Below are positions 20,355-29,023 of a DNA stretch of 34,069 nucleotides, piece after piece. Where the stretch lies: NCBI GenBank assembly GCA_026770615.1, contig MU631763.1, forward strand, positions 73,899-107,967, written 5' to 3'. The position numbers were made by a program, and so were the translations under genes. The notes beneath the pieces are model-generated. The model was not told the DNA's origin. It worked only from the letters and a program-made list of their open reading frames with translations, and did not search any database. Origin of the DNA: Pavlovales sp. CCMP2436 (Eukaryota; Haptophyta; Pavlovophyceae; Pavlovales). Each line of letters begins with the position of its first letter. Position 1 is the stretch's first letter.

Positions 20355-20401
20355 ATGCTCAGTTTCGTACACAACGGTTTCTTATTGCCCGCGACACCCT
20401 G
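20355..20401 (-). mobile_element. Family B element, end fragment
   Basis: Contains gctcagtttcgta, acggtttcttattgcccgcg and an outer end ccctg followed by TA (20402-20403), as in the right ends of copies at 21823 and 29746. No matching left end is visible, so this is a solo end. Confidence 0.65.
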
Positions 20402-20405
20402 TATA

Positions 20406-21250
20406 CCGGAATGTAATATTCGCTACTCGTTGGGTCCCCGCCCGGGTAGTGTCGCGGATTCATATATTAATTCCCGGCAACTGATTTTCAACGGGTCAAG
20501 CACTCCTTGCCACTCCGATTTTAAATCTACTTTAAAATCGGTTATTTACAATCGGAGCGCAGTGGCCTGTCCGATTTTAAGTCTCCGGGTTTGAGCTGGA
20601 CGCGCGGCTCTCCATATATCGACGATGCGCAATCGTCGGCATATTATATCGGCGATTAAAAAAAGAACATAGTATTCCACATATACGTTGAGTGTTGTAC
20701 ATCAGACGGTGTGGGCAGATCGCCTGTTGGAGAGCCCGCGTGAGTAGCATGCGGCAATGGGGCTGCTCGGTCTCAGTCTGAGTCGAAGTCGATCGGTCTC
20801 ATTGCTCGCGCAGCCACCCACCTGATCGTCACAGCCTGCACCGCCGCGACCGGACTCGCCGCGACTCGGTGCTGTGTCTCTGGCGGGCCGCGAAAACCTC
20901 TCTCGCTCGACCACGCGCGCACTCGGTGCCCATGGGAGGAGTTCTTTGCCGCTCCGCGTGCCTGTCTGAATTTTAAACTCCCCCGATTTTTTTTGATTTT
21001 TCTCGATCTTTGTTCTTGCGCGCGCCTTTCTAGTGATCACGTGTGCATATACCTTGATGTGTTCGTTTGTCATCCTCTTTCTGCCCCCCCCCTTCCCCCC
21101 CTCCCTGGCCCGCGGACCCCTCAGCCTATGCGACGGGCTTCAGCGCGAGGTCCACGGCGTTTCGACGCAGCAAAGGGGTGGGTTGGGAGGGGGCTCCATG
21201 GGGATCCACGGGGGAAAGGGGGCTTCGAGGGCCTCTCTTTCTTCCCTCTA
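20406..21250. other. Intergenic, no gene seen
   Basis: Holds ccgattttaa motifs with an imperfect hairpin at 20515-20541 (ccgatttta / taaaatcgg), short AT-rich tracts, a T run at 20990-21000, and C-rich and G-rich low-complexity tracts from 21085 to 21220. A 123-codon minus-strand frame (21073-20702) has no domain. Confidence 0.5.
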
Positions 21251-21287
21251 TTTAAAAGAGGAAGAACGGAGTTCTTCCTCTTTTGAA
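21251..21287. repeat. Strong stem-loop
   Basis: Arms tttaaaagaggaagaac (21251-21267) and gttcttcctcttttgaa (21271-21287) pair over 17 positions with one mismatch around a 3-nt loop (gga). It lies directly before the 16-bp minisatellite. Confidence 0.9.
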
Positions 21288-21290
21288 TAA

Positions 21291-21426
21291 GCGCGGAGGT
21301 CTCGGAAGCGCGGAGTCTCGGAAGCGCGGGGTTTCAGAAGCGCGGAGTCTCAGAAGCGCGGAAGTCTCGGAAGTGCGGAGTCTCGGAAGCGCGGGGTCTC
21401 AGAAGCGCGGAGTCTCGGAAGCGCGT
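21291..21426. repeat. 16-bp minisatellite, about eight units
   Basis: Tandem units of gaagcgcggagtctcg with small changes (gaagcgcggggtttca, gaagtgcggagtctcg) and two 17-bp variants. A chance open frame crosses it. Confidence 0.9.
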
Positions 21427-21439
21427 AATGCAGCTTGTA

Positions 21440-21570
21440 TTTTTTATGCGAGGCGGGGGGGGCGTTTGCGGGCCGACCGAGGGCCCCGCGCCCTGGTCCC
21501 GCCGCCCGGGGGCGGCGGGGGGGGGAGGCGCGCGGGCACGGGGCAAGGCGCAGCGCAAGCCCCGCCCCGC
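21440..21570. other. Extremely GC-rich block
   Basis: Contains G runs and ccgcccgggggcggcggg, able to form GC hairpins. No coding motif is evident. Confidence 0.5.
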
Positions 21571-21667
21571 GGGAGGGCTGGACTGTTGCTACTTTTGAAT
21601 TTAAACCGCCCGAATTTTAAACTCTGGGGTGGTTTATCAAAGTGAGAGGTTCTTTTAGCAAACATGT

Positions 21668-21823
21668 TCTGTAATTTGCTAAGAAACCGAGCTTCGGGTC
21701 TCAAAATCGCCCTTCTTTATGTACAAACGATGGTTACGTTTTTCTTAAATTACTATTAAAAGGGCACAAAAAAGAGGCTCAGTTTCTTAACTATACGGTT
21801 TCTTATTGCCCGCGACCCCCCTG
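21668..21823 (-). mobile_element. Family B element, rearranged copy
   Basis: The right half (tacaaacgatggttac ... attactattaaaagggca ... gaggctcagtttctta ... cggtttcttattgcccgcg ... ccctg, then TA) aligns to the copy at 29580-29746. The left part (tttgctaagaaaccgagc ... ggtctcaaaatcgcccttct) resembles the inverse of that copy's left end but lacks the final terminal repeat. Confidence 0.7.
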
Positions 21824-21829
21824 TACTAT

Positions 21830-22047
21830 CAAATTTGTTGTTTGGTGGCACTTTATTGACTAAATTATCATGTCATTCGGCCAGCATTGTGTGTACCGCT
21901 TTGAGCAGAGGCGGCTATCGCGTTGAGGCGTGGCCGTCCCTGAGTGCCAATAGCCTTTTGCTCTCGCTCTCATTTACAGCTCCTACGCGTTGATTTGGCA
22001 AAGCGACCAGGGCGCCGCCCTGATTTTCGCCGCTCTTTTAAAATCTC
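21830..22047. other. Intergenic, no gene seen
   Basis: About 220 bp of mixed composition between a family B and a family C repeat; nothing recognisable. Confidence 0.4.
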
Positions 22048-22330
22048 GATGTGTGTAAATTTCTAAGTTAACGTCCGTCCCCGAATGGGTCTGAAACCCA
22101 AACCCGAGTGTTGGGAAACACTCGAATCCAGGGACTCCTTCCGATCACACCGGATACCGTCCCCACCGCTGAGTCTGATCAACAAAAACGACAATCGACG
22201 AAGCTCGCCGACTGGTTTGCTGCTGACCGACTCCTCTGCATTTCGAGCGCTCGAGCTGCCGCACGCCTGTGCACGCGATACACCTGTAGTACAATAACAC
22301 AGACAACTATACTCCGACAGCTGGTTTCCC
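22048..22330 (-). repeat. Dispersed repeat C, copy 3 (inverted)
   Basis: The inverse of copy 2 along nearly its whole length: gtgtgtaaatttct, cgtccgtccccgaatgg, tctgaaacccaaacccgag, ccggataccgtccccaccg, aaaacgacaatcgacga, gtttgctgctgacc, gcacgcctgtgcacgcg and acaataacacagacaacta. Confidence 0.85.
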
Positions 22331-22805
22331 ACAGTGTGTTTCTTGCCCATAAGGGGCAAGAGCCACAAAGTGGGAGGCTTTTTGTGGGGCCCGGTCTACC
22401 CCACCCCTTAACGGGGGTAGGCCTCGGGCTCAGTGGTTTGGGGCGGGGGTTCGGGGCATATTTCTTCCCTCTTGCGTAACTGATGAGCCCTCTCTTGTTG
22501 GGCTGTTGGATGGATTCTGGGCTTTTTGGTTCCTGTTTGCGTTTGGATAGGCGCATACTGCGCGGATGTATGGCTTCGTATTGCATGATAGGTATGGCCG
22601 TTGCCGGTGGCAGTGGGGGGGTGACTGGGGCAGGTATCTGTGGCGTGACAGGTTTAGTCTGACTCGGTGCGCGCTTGCTGGGCGAGGCTAGGGTAGGTTT
22701 CAATGGGGTTGCTGGCTCCTGTTTGGGTTTGGGGCGTTTGTCACTGGCTTGGTGTGCTGCGGCCTGGCTGGATTCAGGGGCCCTTTTAACCGCTGAGCGC
22801 ATCAT
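22179..22805 (-). CDS. Possible Lys/Pro-rich hypothetical protein
   Basis: An open frame of 208 codons from ATG 22805 (the frame continues upstream without a stop to 23054). The first ~150 residues are basic and proline-rich (RPKPKQEPATPLKP, TKPVTPQIPAPVTPPLPP, MRLSKRKQEPKSPES, RPKPLSPRPTPVKGWGRP), with composition unlike the shadow frames around it. The last ~55 residues read repeat C copy 3 and are unlikely to be authentic. It lies between two same-orientation C copies (22048 and 22815), so it may be the internal part of a mobile element. No family recognised; it could be an intrinsically disordered protein or not a gene. Confidence 0.3.
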   Translation of the reverse strand: MMRSAVKRAPESSQAAAHQASDKRPKPKQEPATPLKPTLASPSKRAPSQTKPVTPQIPAPVTPPLPPATAIPIMQYEAIHPRSMRLSKRKQEPKSPESIQQPNKRGLISYARGKKYAPNPRPKPLSPRPTPVKGWGRPGPTKSLPLCGSCPLWARNTLWETSCRSIVVCVIVLQVYRVHRRAAARALEMQRSRSAANQSASFVDCRFC

Positions 22806-22814
22806 GCGAGCGTT

Positions 22815-22930
22815 TGTGGAAGTCCCCTGACCTAGAAGTACGTCCGTCCCCTGACAGGTGGTCTCCCCACCGGACCCGGGCGTTGAGAAACACTCGGACA
22901 GGGGACCTTTGCAGAGCGCACGGGTTATAC
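22815..22930 (-). repeat. Dispersed repeat C, partial copy 4
   Basis: Contains tacgtccgtcccctgacagg, ggtggggagacc in inverse, and gggcgttgagaaacactcgg, matching the end of copy 1 (gacaggtcctgtcaggggac) and of copy 3. Same orientation as copy 3. Confidence 0.65.
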
Positions 22931-22953
22931 CCGCTGTGTAAATATCTATATAT

Positions 22954-23010
22954 ATTAGCGGCTCAGCATGGTTCAACAGGTGTTGTTCAGTCACTGGCTT
23001 GGTCGACTTC
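22954..23010. repeat. Dispersed repeat E, copy 2
   Basis: attagcggctcagcatggtt, caacaggtg, tgttca, tcactgg and gtcgac as at 7777-7832. Confidence 0.7.
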
Positions 23011-23300
23011 AGGCTGAGGTCGAGCGATCGATTCAAACCCTCATGCACCAGCACTCACACCAAAGGGTGTGAGTGTGTGCGCCCCGCCCCCACGCCCCGC
23101 CTCGGCCGCGCCTCGGCCGCCGCAGCCTTGCCGTGGCGGCCGCAGGGAGCAGCATCGTCTTCGTAGCCTTGATAGCCTTGAGCGGCGTCTCCGTGTGCGG
23201 CCCGCCGCCGCGCGCAGCAGCGCCCTCCGCAAGCGCGCGACGCACATCCACTTGAGGACCCGAGCGAGACGTATAAAAATGTCCGGTCCCGTTCGCGGTC
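23011..23300. other. GC-rich region, coding status unclear
   Basis: Contains a small inverted repeat at 23050-23075 (cactcacacc / ggtgtgagtg) and a GC-rich block 23090-23240 open in several frames on both strands. tataaaaa at 23272-23279 resembles a TATA box on the plus strand, but the next gene starts 430 bp away. No gene called. Confidence 0.35.
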
Positions 23301-23318
23301 TCCCAGTTATAACTGGGA
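23301..23318. repeat. Perfect 18-bp palindrome
   Basis: tcccagttataactggga reads identically on both strands. Function unknown. Confidence 0.85.
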
Positions 23319-23329
23319 CCAGCTCCCGA

Positions 23330-23545
23330 GCCCCCGGATACCGTCATCCCCGCTAAGACTGATCAGACACACGACTGTCGACGCTGTAAAAAAGAAAAAG
23401 AAGAAAAAAGAAGGATTTCAGTTAGGACGTCTGTCCCCGAAAGAGGTCTCCCGGACGTGAGTCCAGGACCATCCCCGAGCACACAGATCCCCGAAAGAGG
23501 TCTCCCGGACGTGAGTCCAGGATCATCCCCGAGCACACAGATATC
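23330..23545 (-). repeat. Repeat C, partial copy 5, containing a 54-bp tandem duplication
   Basis: ccggataccgtcatccccgc and taagactgatcagacacacg match the inverse of copy 1. After an A-rich stretch, a unit starting tccccgaaagaggtctcccg is tandemly duplicated (23434-23487 and 23488-23541, one visible difference). The unit resembles the terminal cgtccgtccccgaa segment of other C copies. Confidence 0.7.
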
Positions 23546-23702
23546 GCCCCCCCCTTAGCCTGGTTACTCAGAGAGCCCCTTTTACAAATTCGACTTTTGC
23601 CCGATTCGAACCTGAGACCTGCAAGTGTCGGCCACTTGGTTTTGGTTGTCCACACTTGACCACGGCAAACCTGTGGCTTGAACTTTTAAACTGTTTGTCA
23701 GC

Positions 23703-25329
23703 ATGGTGAGCGGCGCAAAGAGAGAGCGCTGGGCGCAACGCGCGCTCCTCGCCGCGCTGCTGCTGCTGCTGCCGCGCTCGGACAGCCTGCCGGTTCTCCG
23801 GCCGCCAGCATCGGAGGTGCCGCCTAGGGCGCTGCCGACCTATTACGCCGCCGCGCGCTGCGGCGTGGCGCCGGCGACCGCGCCGCCGGTGCCGCGCGTG
23901 GCGGTCGGCATCTTCGGGCTCGCATACCGCAACCTCGCCGCGACGCTGCCCGACCTCGAGCGGCACGTGTTTGGCGTGCTCGACGTGGCACTGCTGCAGT
24001 ACGATGTGTTTGTGCACGCCATGCTCGTCACCTCGGAGCCCGTGGGCGCGCCGGGCGGCGGCGCGATGCTCGATGCGCCCGCGTGGGTGCGCGCGGCTAA
24101 CGGCACGGTCAGCACGCCGCTCGACCCCTACTCGCTGGTGCTGCTGCGCCCGTGCGTCTTCGAGGTCGAGGATCAGGAGCTGGCGCGTGCTGCGATCGAG
24201 AGGCGACAGGCGGCGCTGGGCAAGCAGATGCCAGACCTGTGGCACGACAACTACAGGTCCATGCGCAACTACCTGGTCGCGCTGCACTCGCTCGGCCGCC
24301 TGGCCGACCTCGTGCGAGCGCGCGAGGCGTCGGCGCTGGGTGGGCTGGTGTACGATGCGGTACTCGTGCTGCGCGCCGACACTGTCTTCCTCTGCCCCGT
24401 CGACCTGCCCACAAGGCTACCCACCATCCTCGCCGACGAGGCCGCGCGCGCAGCCGCGCCGCGCCACGGTGCAGCGCCGGTGCTCGGGCGTGACGGCCGG
24501 CGCGTGTGGGTGCGCAGCAGCGGGAGCGTGTCGGCTGGCATCGTGGTGCGCGCTCGCTCTGCTTGCACTGCCCGATGTCTGCTTGCTCTGCCCGCTGCCC
24601 GCTGCTCTGTCCGCTGCCTGCTTGCTCTGCCCGCTGTCCGCATGCTCTGCCCGCTGCCTGCTTGCTCTACCCGCTGCCCGCATGCTCTGCCCGCTGACTG
24701 CTTGCTCTGCCCGCTGCTCGCATGCTCTGCCCGCTGCCTGCTTGCTCTGCCCGCTGCCCGCATGCTCTGCCCGCTACCCGCTGCCCGCGCTCACTGCCCG
24801 CCCTCCTGACTGACCGCCCTCTTGACCGGGGCAGGCCGTGCCGCTGTGGGGGCGGTGGGGCGGCACCAACGATCGCTTCGCCTTCGGCGGGCGCAGTGCG
24901 ATGCTGGACGTCTACCTCGGCAGAGAGGGCCCCGCCTGGCAGCTGCTGGCCGACGGCTCGCACAAGCGCAACGGTGAGCACCTGCTACGCGACCTGCTCA
25001 AGACGCGCGGCGTGGACGTGCGGCACACGCAGGTCGTCGTGCAGCGCTTCCGCCCGATCGGCACGGGCGCGCGCGACATCGTAGGCATGGCGGACGACTC
25101 GCTCGACTACCTGCGCGACGACCTGGCGCACACCGTCACTGGCTACGGCGGGCGGCACTGGGTGCGCTTTGCGGGCAAGCGGCGGCGCAACACGACACGT
25201 GAGGAGATCTGCCGCCTCTCGCGCAAGGCCGTCGAGGGGCGGGGCACGTGGGCCACTGCCAGAACGCGCGCGCCGCCGCTCGCGGCGGTGGCGGCGACGG
25301 CGGCGGCGGGCAGCAGTCTTGCGCTGTAG
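23703..25329 (+). CDS. Secreted or Golgi glycosyltransferase-like protein, two exons
   Basis: join(23703..24545, 24835..25329), about 445 residues. The N-terminus MVSGAKRERWAQRALLAALL... has a basic start and hydrophobic core (about 14-24), read as a signal peptide or signal anchor. Body motifs are VAVGIFGLAYRNLA, YDVFVHAML, PCVFEVEDQEL, YDAVLVLRADTVFLCPVDLP, WGRWGGTNDRFAFGG and FRPIGTG. This layout (short-strand start, VFVH, LRAD..F, NDRFA.GG) is what I know from uncharacterised algal and plant glycosyltransferase-like proteins; substrate and activity are unknown. Exon 2 supplies the NDRFAFGG part, which supports splicing. The donor may be 24545 (ATCGTG|GTGCGC) or 24542; acceptor GGGCAG|GCC. 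An NGT sequon is present (~131). The C-terminus is Ala/Thr/Arg-rich. Start ATG 23703; stop TAG. Confidence 0.65.
24561..24790 (+). repeat. 20-bp minisatellite in the glycosyltransferase-like intron
   Basis: About eleven units alternating between tgcttgctctgcccgctgcc and cgcatgctctgcccgctgcc (40-bp higher-order repeat). It fills most of the 289-nt intron. No stop codon occurs in the exon 1 frame until 24807-24809, so retention would add a Cys/Leu/Ala/Pro-rich tail. Confidence 0.92.
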
Positions 25330-25664
25330 AAACTCTGTTATGCGGTACCCGAGGCCACCGTGGGCATAGTGCGTCTCAGGGAGTGATGCGGTAACTCCCT
25401 GCACTCTCGGCGGGTGTGCCTTTAGATATTAGCTTGTTAGTTGTCATTATTGCGCGGTGGGCGGGTTTTTATATGGATGTGAATAATGATATTACATGTT
25501 CCACAGTATCGCTACATGCATCTAAGCCGCCATCTAGGCAGGGATGTGGTATACTCCGGGCTGAAAATTCTTCCAATTTATTCGTATACTGTTTCTTGTT
25601 ATTATGCGTACAGGAAAGCCGCTTCGTGCGCATGCTCGAAGAGTTTGGATATAATTGTGCGAGG
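25330..25664. other. 3' flank, no gene seen
   Basis: Just after the stop is a hairpin-forming stretch cagggagt...actccctg (25378-25402). The rest is AT-rich with short open frames lacking motifs. Confidence 0.45.
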
Positions 25665-25730
25665 CTCCCTTGCTGTGTGTTCCCCACACTTCGCATGCTT
25701 GAAGCGTGTGGGGAACACACAGCAAGGGAG
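25665..25730. repeat. Perfect inverted repeat with 25-bp arms
   Basis: Left arm 25665-25689 begins ctcccttgctgtgtgttccc; right arm 25706-25730 ends cacacagcaagggag; all 25 positions pair. The 16-nt loop contains ttcgcatgcttgaag, itself echoed just upstream at 25621-25641 (gcttcgtgcgcatgctcgaag). It could be a foldback element or a small-RNA hairpin. Confidence 0.95.
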
Positions 25731-26129
25731 CAGCGCAAATGAGCACTCATTTGAACGAGGATTACGATGAATCATCTCGATGCTATATCGCTAGTATATG
25801 CGTGTGAACATAGTTATATGTTACTGGTTGGGATTATATAACTAATATATTAACGAAGGGGGGTTCTGGCTGTTGGTGTGACAAATTATCATAGCTGATC
25901 TTAGCGCTCAGACGCAGGCATATCCTTACCCGCCGATGTAACTCGCTGATGAGGAATTATTGTACTCACCGGCTCCCCACGACCCACCGCGGAGTCCGCC
26001 TCTGAGCTTGCCTATATTTGGAACAAAATACTGCTTGCTCTAACAAACTAAGAAAGTAACTAGCGATCGGCGCCGCAATTTTTAACGCCTCGCATGCACC
26101 GGCGCAATTTCCCGCGCAACTCCCGTACA
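25731..26129. other. Upstream region of the HNH gene
   Basis: AT-rich to 25900 with repeated atatgtta/atataac, then mixed. aaggggggttctggctg then ttggtgtgacaa (25856-25883) resembles agggggattctgaccgg then cggcgtgacaa (33331-33358). No promoter element can be fixed. Confidence 0.4.
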
Positions 26130-26147
26130 ATGCCGTCTCGCTTCTGA
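26130..26147 (+). promoter_or_regulatory. Possible five-codon upstream ORF overlapping the HNH start (TGATG)
   Basis: ATG 26130 encodes MPSRF and ends with TGA 26145-26147, whose last base is the A of the main ATG at 26147. If the transcript starts upstream of 26130, this stop-start overlap could modulate initiation. The transcript start is not known. Confidence 0.35.
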
Positions 26148-27274
26148 TGGAGGAGGGCGCCCCGCACAACGCGCTCGAGCAGACCCTCGGCGACTACGGC
26201 CTGCCGCCCGTCGAGCAGCAGAAGGGCCGCGTCCGTGGCCTCAAGACGAAGGTGCCCGTGGAGGAGCTGACGCGCGTGCAGAAGATGAAGCGGGAGTACA
26301 ATGAGTCCAGGTCAGAGAAGAGGCGGGAGGGCGGCTTATGGGACCCTAACGTGGACGGGGGCGGCATCCTGCAGAGTGACACCGCGATCCGCACCTACAC
26401 GCTCGGCCACATCGGTCAGCACAAAGGCGCCGACGGCAAGTACCTCGGCGTCGCTGATCTGCCGTGGCTCGTGAAGATGCTCAACGCCCTCAAGGACACC
26501 GATGGCTACCCGTGCTGCAGCATCTCCGGCATGCGCTTCACCTGGAACAGCGATGGCGAGTGGCCCTTCTCGCTCAACCGCATCGATAACAAGGACCCGA
26601 GTCACGGCGAGGACAACGTGGAGCTGATTTCTGCGCGCTGCAACGCGGTGGAGCGGGAGGTACACGGCGCGGGCAACCTGCACACACACTTCACGAAGAT
26701 GTTCAAGCAGATGCGACGCGAGTTCGACGAGCAGATCCTCGAGCTCGCTGCGGAGCGCCTCAAGGACGAGGAGGACGTCATCGCGCGCGTCCAAGAGATC
26801 TTCACGGGCGGCAGCCTCATCAAGCACCGCAAGCGGATCTTCGATAACATCGCCCAGGCTGTGGAATCCGACGCGAAGCGCAATGGCTGGAGCAACGCGC
26901 ACATCAAGGCGTTCAAGGACCTCTTCGGCGGCTACAACGGGCTGCTCTGCTGCGAGCTCGAGACGAAGTTTATCACGCAGCGCGGCCGATGCGCGTATAC
27001 CGGCATCATGTTGAACGGCAGTCTCACCTCGCCCTTCTGCCTTTCGCTCGAGCGGCTCGACAACGAGATCTGCCACTTTCCCCTCAAGCTGGACAAGTTC
27101 GGCAAGCCCACCGTCGATTTCACCAATGTCGTCTGGATCGTGCGCCTCATCCAGGTGCGCAACGGCTGGTCCCGCCGCATCGCGCTGACCGCCCTCCTCT
27201 CCTCGCCGACCCTCGAGCGCACCCGCGAGCAGAAGAAGCTGATCATGGACGCGCTCAGCGCCGCCGTGGCGTAA
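26147..27274 (+). CDS. Intronless protein with two HNH-like endonuclease motifs
   Basis: 375 residues, ATG 26147 to TAA 27272. Two cysteine/histidine modules resemble HNH (McrA-like) cores. The first, residues 119-166, has YPCCSISGMRF, SLNRIDNKDPSHGEDNVELI and CN. The second, from 278, has QRGRCAYTGIML, LSLERLDNEICHF and DFTNVVWIVRL. Both share C..(S/T)G(I/M), S(L)xR(I/L)DN, H and (D)NV, as in HNH proteins of large DNA viruses and protists. N-terminal and central parts are charged and helical (RVQKMKREYNESRSEKRRE; MFKQMRREFDEQILELAAERL). HNH domains nick or cut DNA using one divalent metal; target unknown. The lack of introns, unlike neighbouring genes, could mean a virus- or mobile-element-derived gene, but coding composition is similar to the neighbours. 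Some residues differ from a canonical HNH, so activity is uncertain. Confidence 0.72.
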   Translation: MEEGAPHNALEQTLGDYGLPPVEQQKGRVRGLKTKVPVEELTRVQKMKREYNESRSEKRREGGLWDPNVDGGGILQSDTAIRTYTLGHIGQHKGADGKYLGVADLPWLVKMLNALKDTDGYPCCSISGMRFTWNSDGEWPFSLNRIDNKDPSHGEDNVELISARCNAVEREVHGAGNLHTHFTKMFKQMRREFDEQILELAAERLKDEEDVIARVQEIFTGGSLIKHRKRIFDNIAQAVESDAKRNGWSNAHIKAFKDLFGGYNGLLCCELETKFITQRGRCAYTGIMLNGSLTSPFCLSLERLDNEICHFPLKLDKFGKPTVDFTNVVWIVRLIQVRNGWSRRIALTALLSSPTLERTREQKKLIMDALSAAVA

Positions 27275-28509
27275 GCGTGTCCCTCGTGACGCCACCGCAC
27301 GGAGGGGCACCCGCTGAGCGGCCCAGAACTCGACCGCGCACCATCAGCCGAAGAACTCCTCCTTGCCCCAGATGAAGGCCAAGCGGCAACTTTTCTGCTC
27401 TTGTTGCTCTCAGTCTCTGACGACAGCTGGCTTGACCGTGTCGCCGATGTGAGGTCCTGCCCTGCACATGAATGATTTTCAATTGAATTAAAATAGATTC
27501 TAATTCAATGAGTAACTCTGTCGTCCTCACATCTTGAAATAGAATCTCCCTTGTCGTCGATGCGGTCCTGCGCCTGTGCGTACGAGAGAGCCGCCTTGGA
27601 GCAGATGACCGTCCGTTAACATTTATTATCCATTTTTTATCCCTATTTAGGTTTGAGTATTAAGAGGGGGGGGGGGGCGTCTGATACACATAAACGGAAT
27701 TATTTTTATTTAAGGGGGGGGGGGGGTTAGAGCGTAATATATCACCGCCTGACGTAAGCTTAGCTTGTAGTGTTCCTGTGTACAGAACAGGGGATTACGT
27801 CATTTCACAAGAAGGGTGTAATACGAGTGGCAATGCAAATTTGACCCGATGATTTCTCTGTCTGCTCCCTAATCACTGTTCACCCCCCTACCCCTCCTCT
27901 CCCCCCCCTCCCCCCCCCAGACGAACATGCGAAATAATATATACATGAGAGAGAGTGGCATATTTCACAATAATAACCTGAGTCTTATCTGTTCAATACT
28001 ATTGTCGCCTTTCGCCCCCGACCAGGGGCTGCAAGTGGGGAGTCGTTTAAAGGACCGTCATTTAGAAAATCATGCGCCATACCTTTGCGAATTTAGCCCC
28101 AATGATTCCTCCGTCTGCCGTCAGCTCAACGAGCGCCGAGAAAGCGAGGCGGTCGAATATGCACATTATGTTAAAAATTAGACAGAAGGGGGGTGAGAGG
28201 TTCATTATTCAATAATAACATTAATGATAAATTTTTATATAATAATTATTAAATTTAAAGTTATAAGTATCATTAATTATTAATATTATTATTGATATAT
28301 TTTATTTCTTTATTATATAATTATTATTATAATTATTTTAGTGCTTCTCACCTTTGGAGAAGAGGGAGCACAGATCCGCGCCCAATCTTTCCAGTACCAT
28401 GTTGATCCTCCTCTGATGAAGGGAGGGGGGGGGGAAGGAGGGAGAGGGGGGGGGCTATCAGAGCTAGCAGCTAGTGATGTAAACAGAACGACCAAAAAAA
28501 AAAAAAAAC
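27275..28509. other. Long intergenic, no gene seen
   Basis: Contains two poly-G runs (27667-27678 and 27714-27726), a C-rich tract (27880-27920), two diverged direct repeats (27836-27870 and 28085-28118, shared tgc.aattt and gatt.ct.cgtctgc), a strongly AT-rich tract (28200-28340), G-rich runs (28420-28455) and an A run (28493-28508). The 84-codon frame at 27927-28181 has no motif and overlaps one of the repeats. Confidence 0.5.
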
Positions 28510-28640
28510 CTGCACGAGATACACAGTCGTTGCCCTGATCGCCGCTTCCTCGTCAATGGGGATTCCCGCTTTGATAAGTGGGCGACGTCTACGATGTGAA
28601 TCTCCACCTCGTAGTTGCCGTTAGGCAGGGAGTTCAGTGT
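28510..28640 (-). pseudogene. Relic exon of an RNase II/DIS3-type (RNB) exoribonuclease
   Basis: Reading the minus strand from 28640: LNSLPNGNYEVEIHIVDVAH, then after a one-base loss at about 28575-28580, IKAGIPIDEEAAIRATTVYL followed by VQ and a donor-like CAG|GTTTTT at 28510/28509. This matches the RNB core (LPNGNYEVGVHIADVSHF...G.PLD.EA..R..TVYLV). RNB enzymes degrade RNA 3' to 5'. The frameshift, the lack of recognisable neighbouring exons and the homopolymer right after the donor suggest a gene fragment. The acidic catalytic motif expected just upstream is not visible. Confidence 0.65.
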
Positions 28641-29023
28641 GGGCAGGGGCGACGGGGGGCGGGGGAGGAGCCCTCGCTCCTGGGCCCCAGTGTGGGTTGG
28701 GATGCGGTGGATACGGCCGAAATGCGCCAAAAAAGGTCCTAATTTTATTTTATATTTCGCCTCAGGCGGAGTGCCTCTGACTGTCTAACATATGCCACGA
28801 ACCCTTCGGGGTGCGCTTCGTACTCATTGCAGAGAAAATATACGAGGCTACAGCAGAACCCCAGGGCTGTACGTTGCCGTGGCCTCTGCGACTTCCATAT
28901 AACTAACTTATCACATACGCGTAGTTATACTGTATAGGCCAGTGCCCCTTCAGCCAGCCCCAGTGTGCGGCCGCCGATGGGAGGGGTCGGTAGGTCATTT
29001 GATAGAAATTCCTGGCCGGGGTT
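28641..29023. other. Intergenic, no gene seen
   Basis: GC-rich then mixed; no further RNB exon recognised upstream of the relic. It contains ataactaactta at 28899-28910, one of several taactaac motifs in the window. Confidence 0.45.

Noticed and set aside
21291..21426. CRISPR array
   Set aside because: Units are contiguous 16-bp repeats without unique spacers.
24550..24813. Cys/Leu/Ala-rich coding tails
   Set aside because: They are readings of a 20-bp minisatellite inside an intron; the NDRFAFGG exon requires splicing it out.
27927..28181. 84-codon plus-strand frame
   Set aside because: No motif; overlaps a diverged direct repeat in low-complexity flanks.
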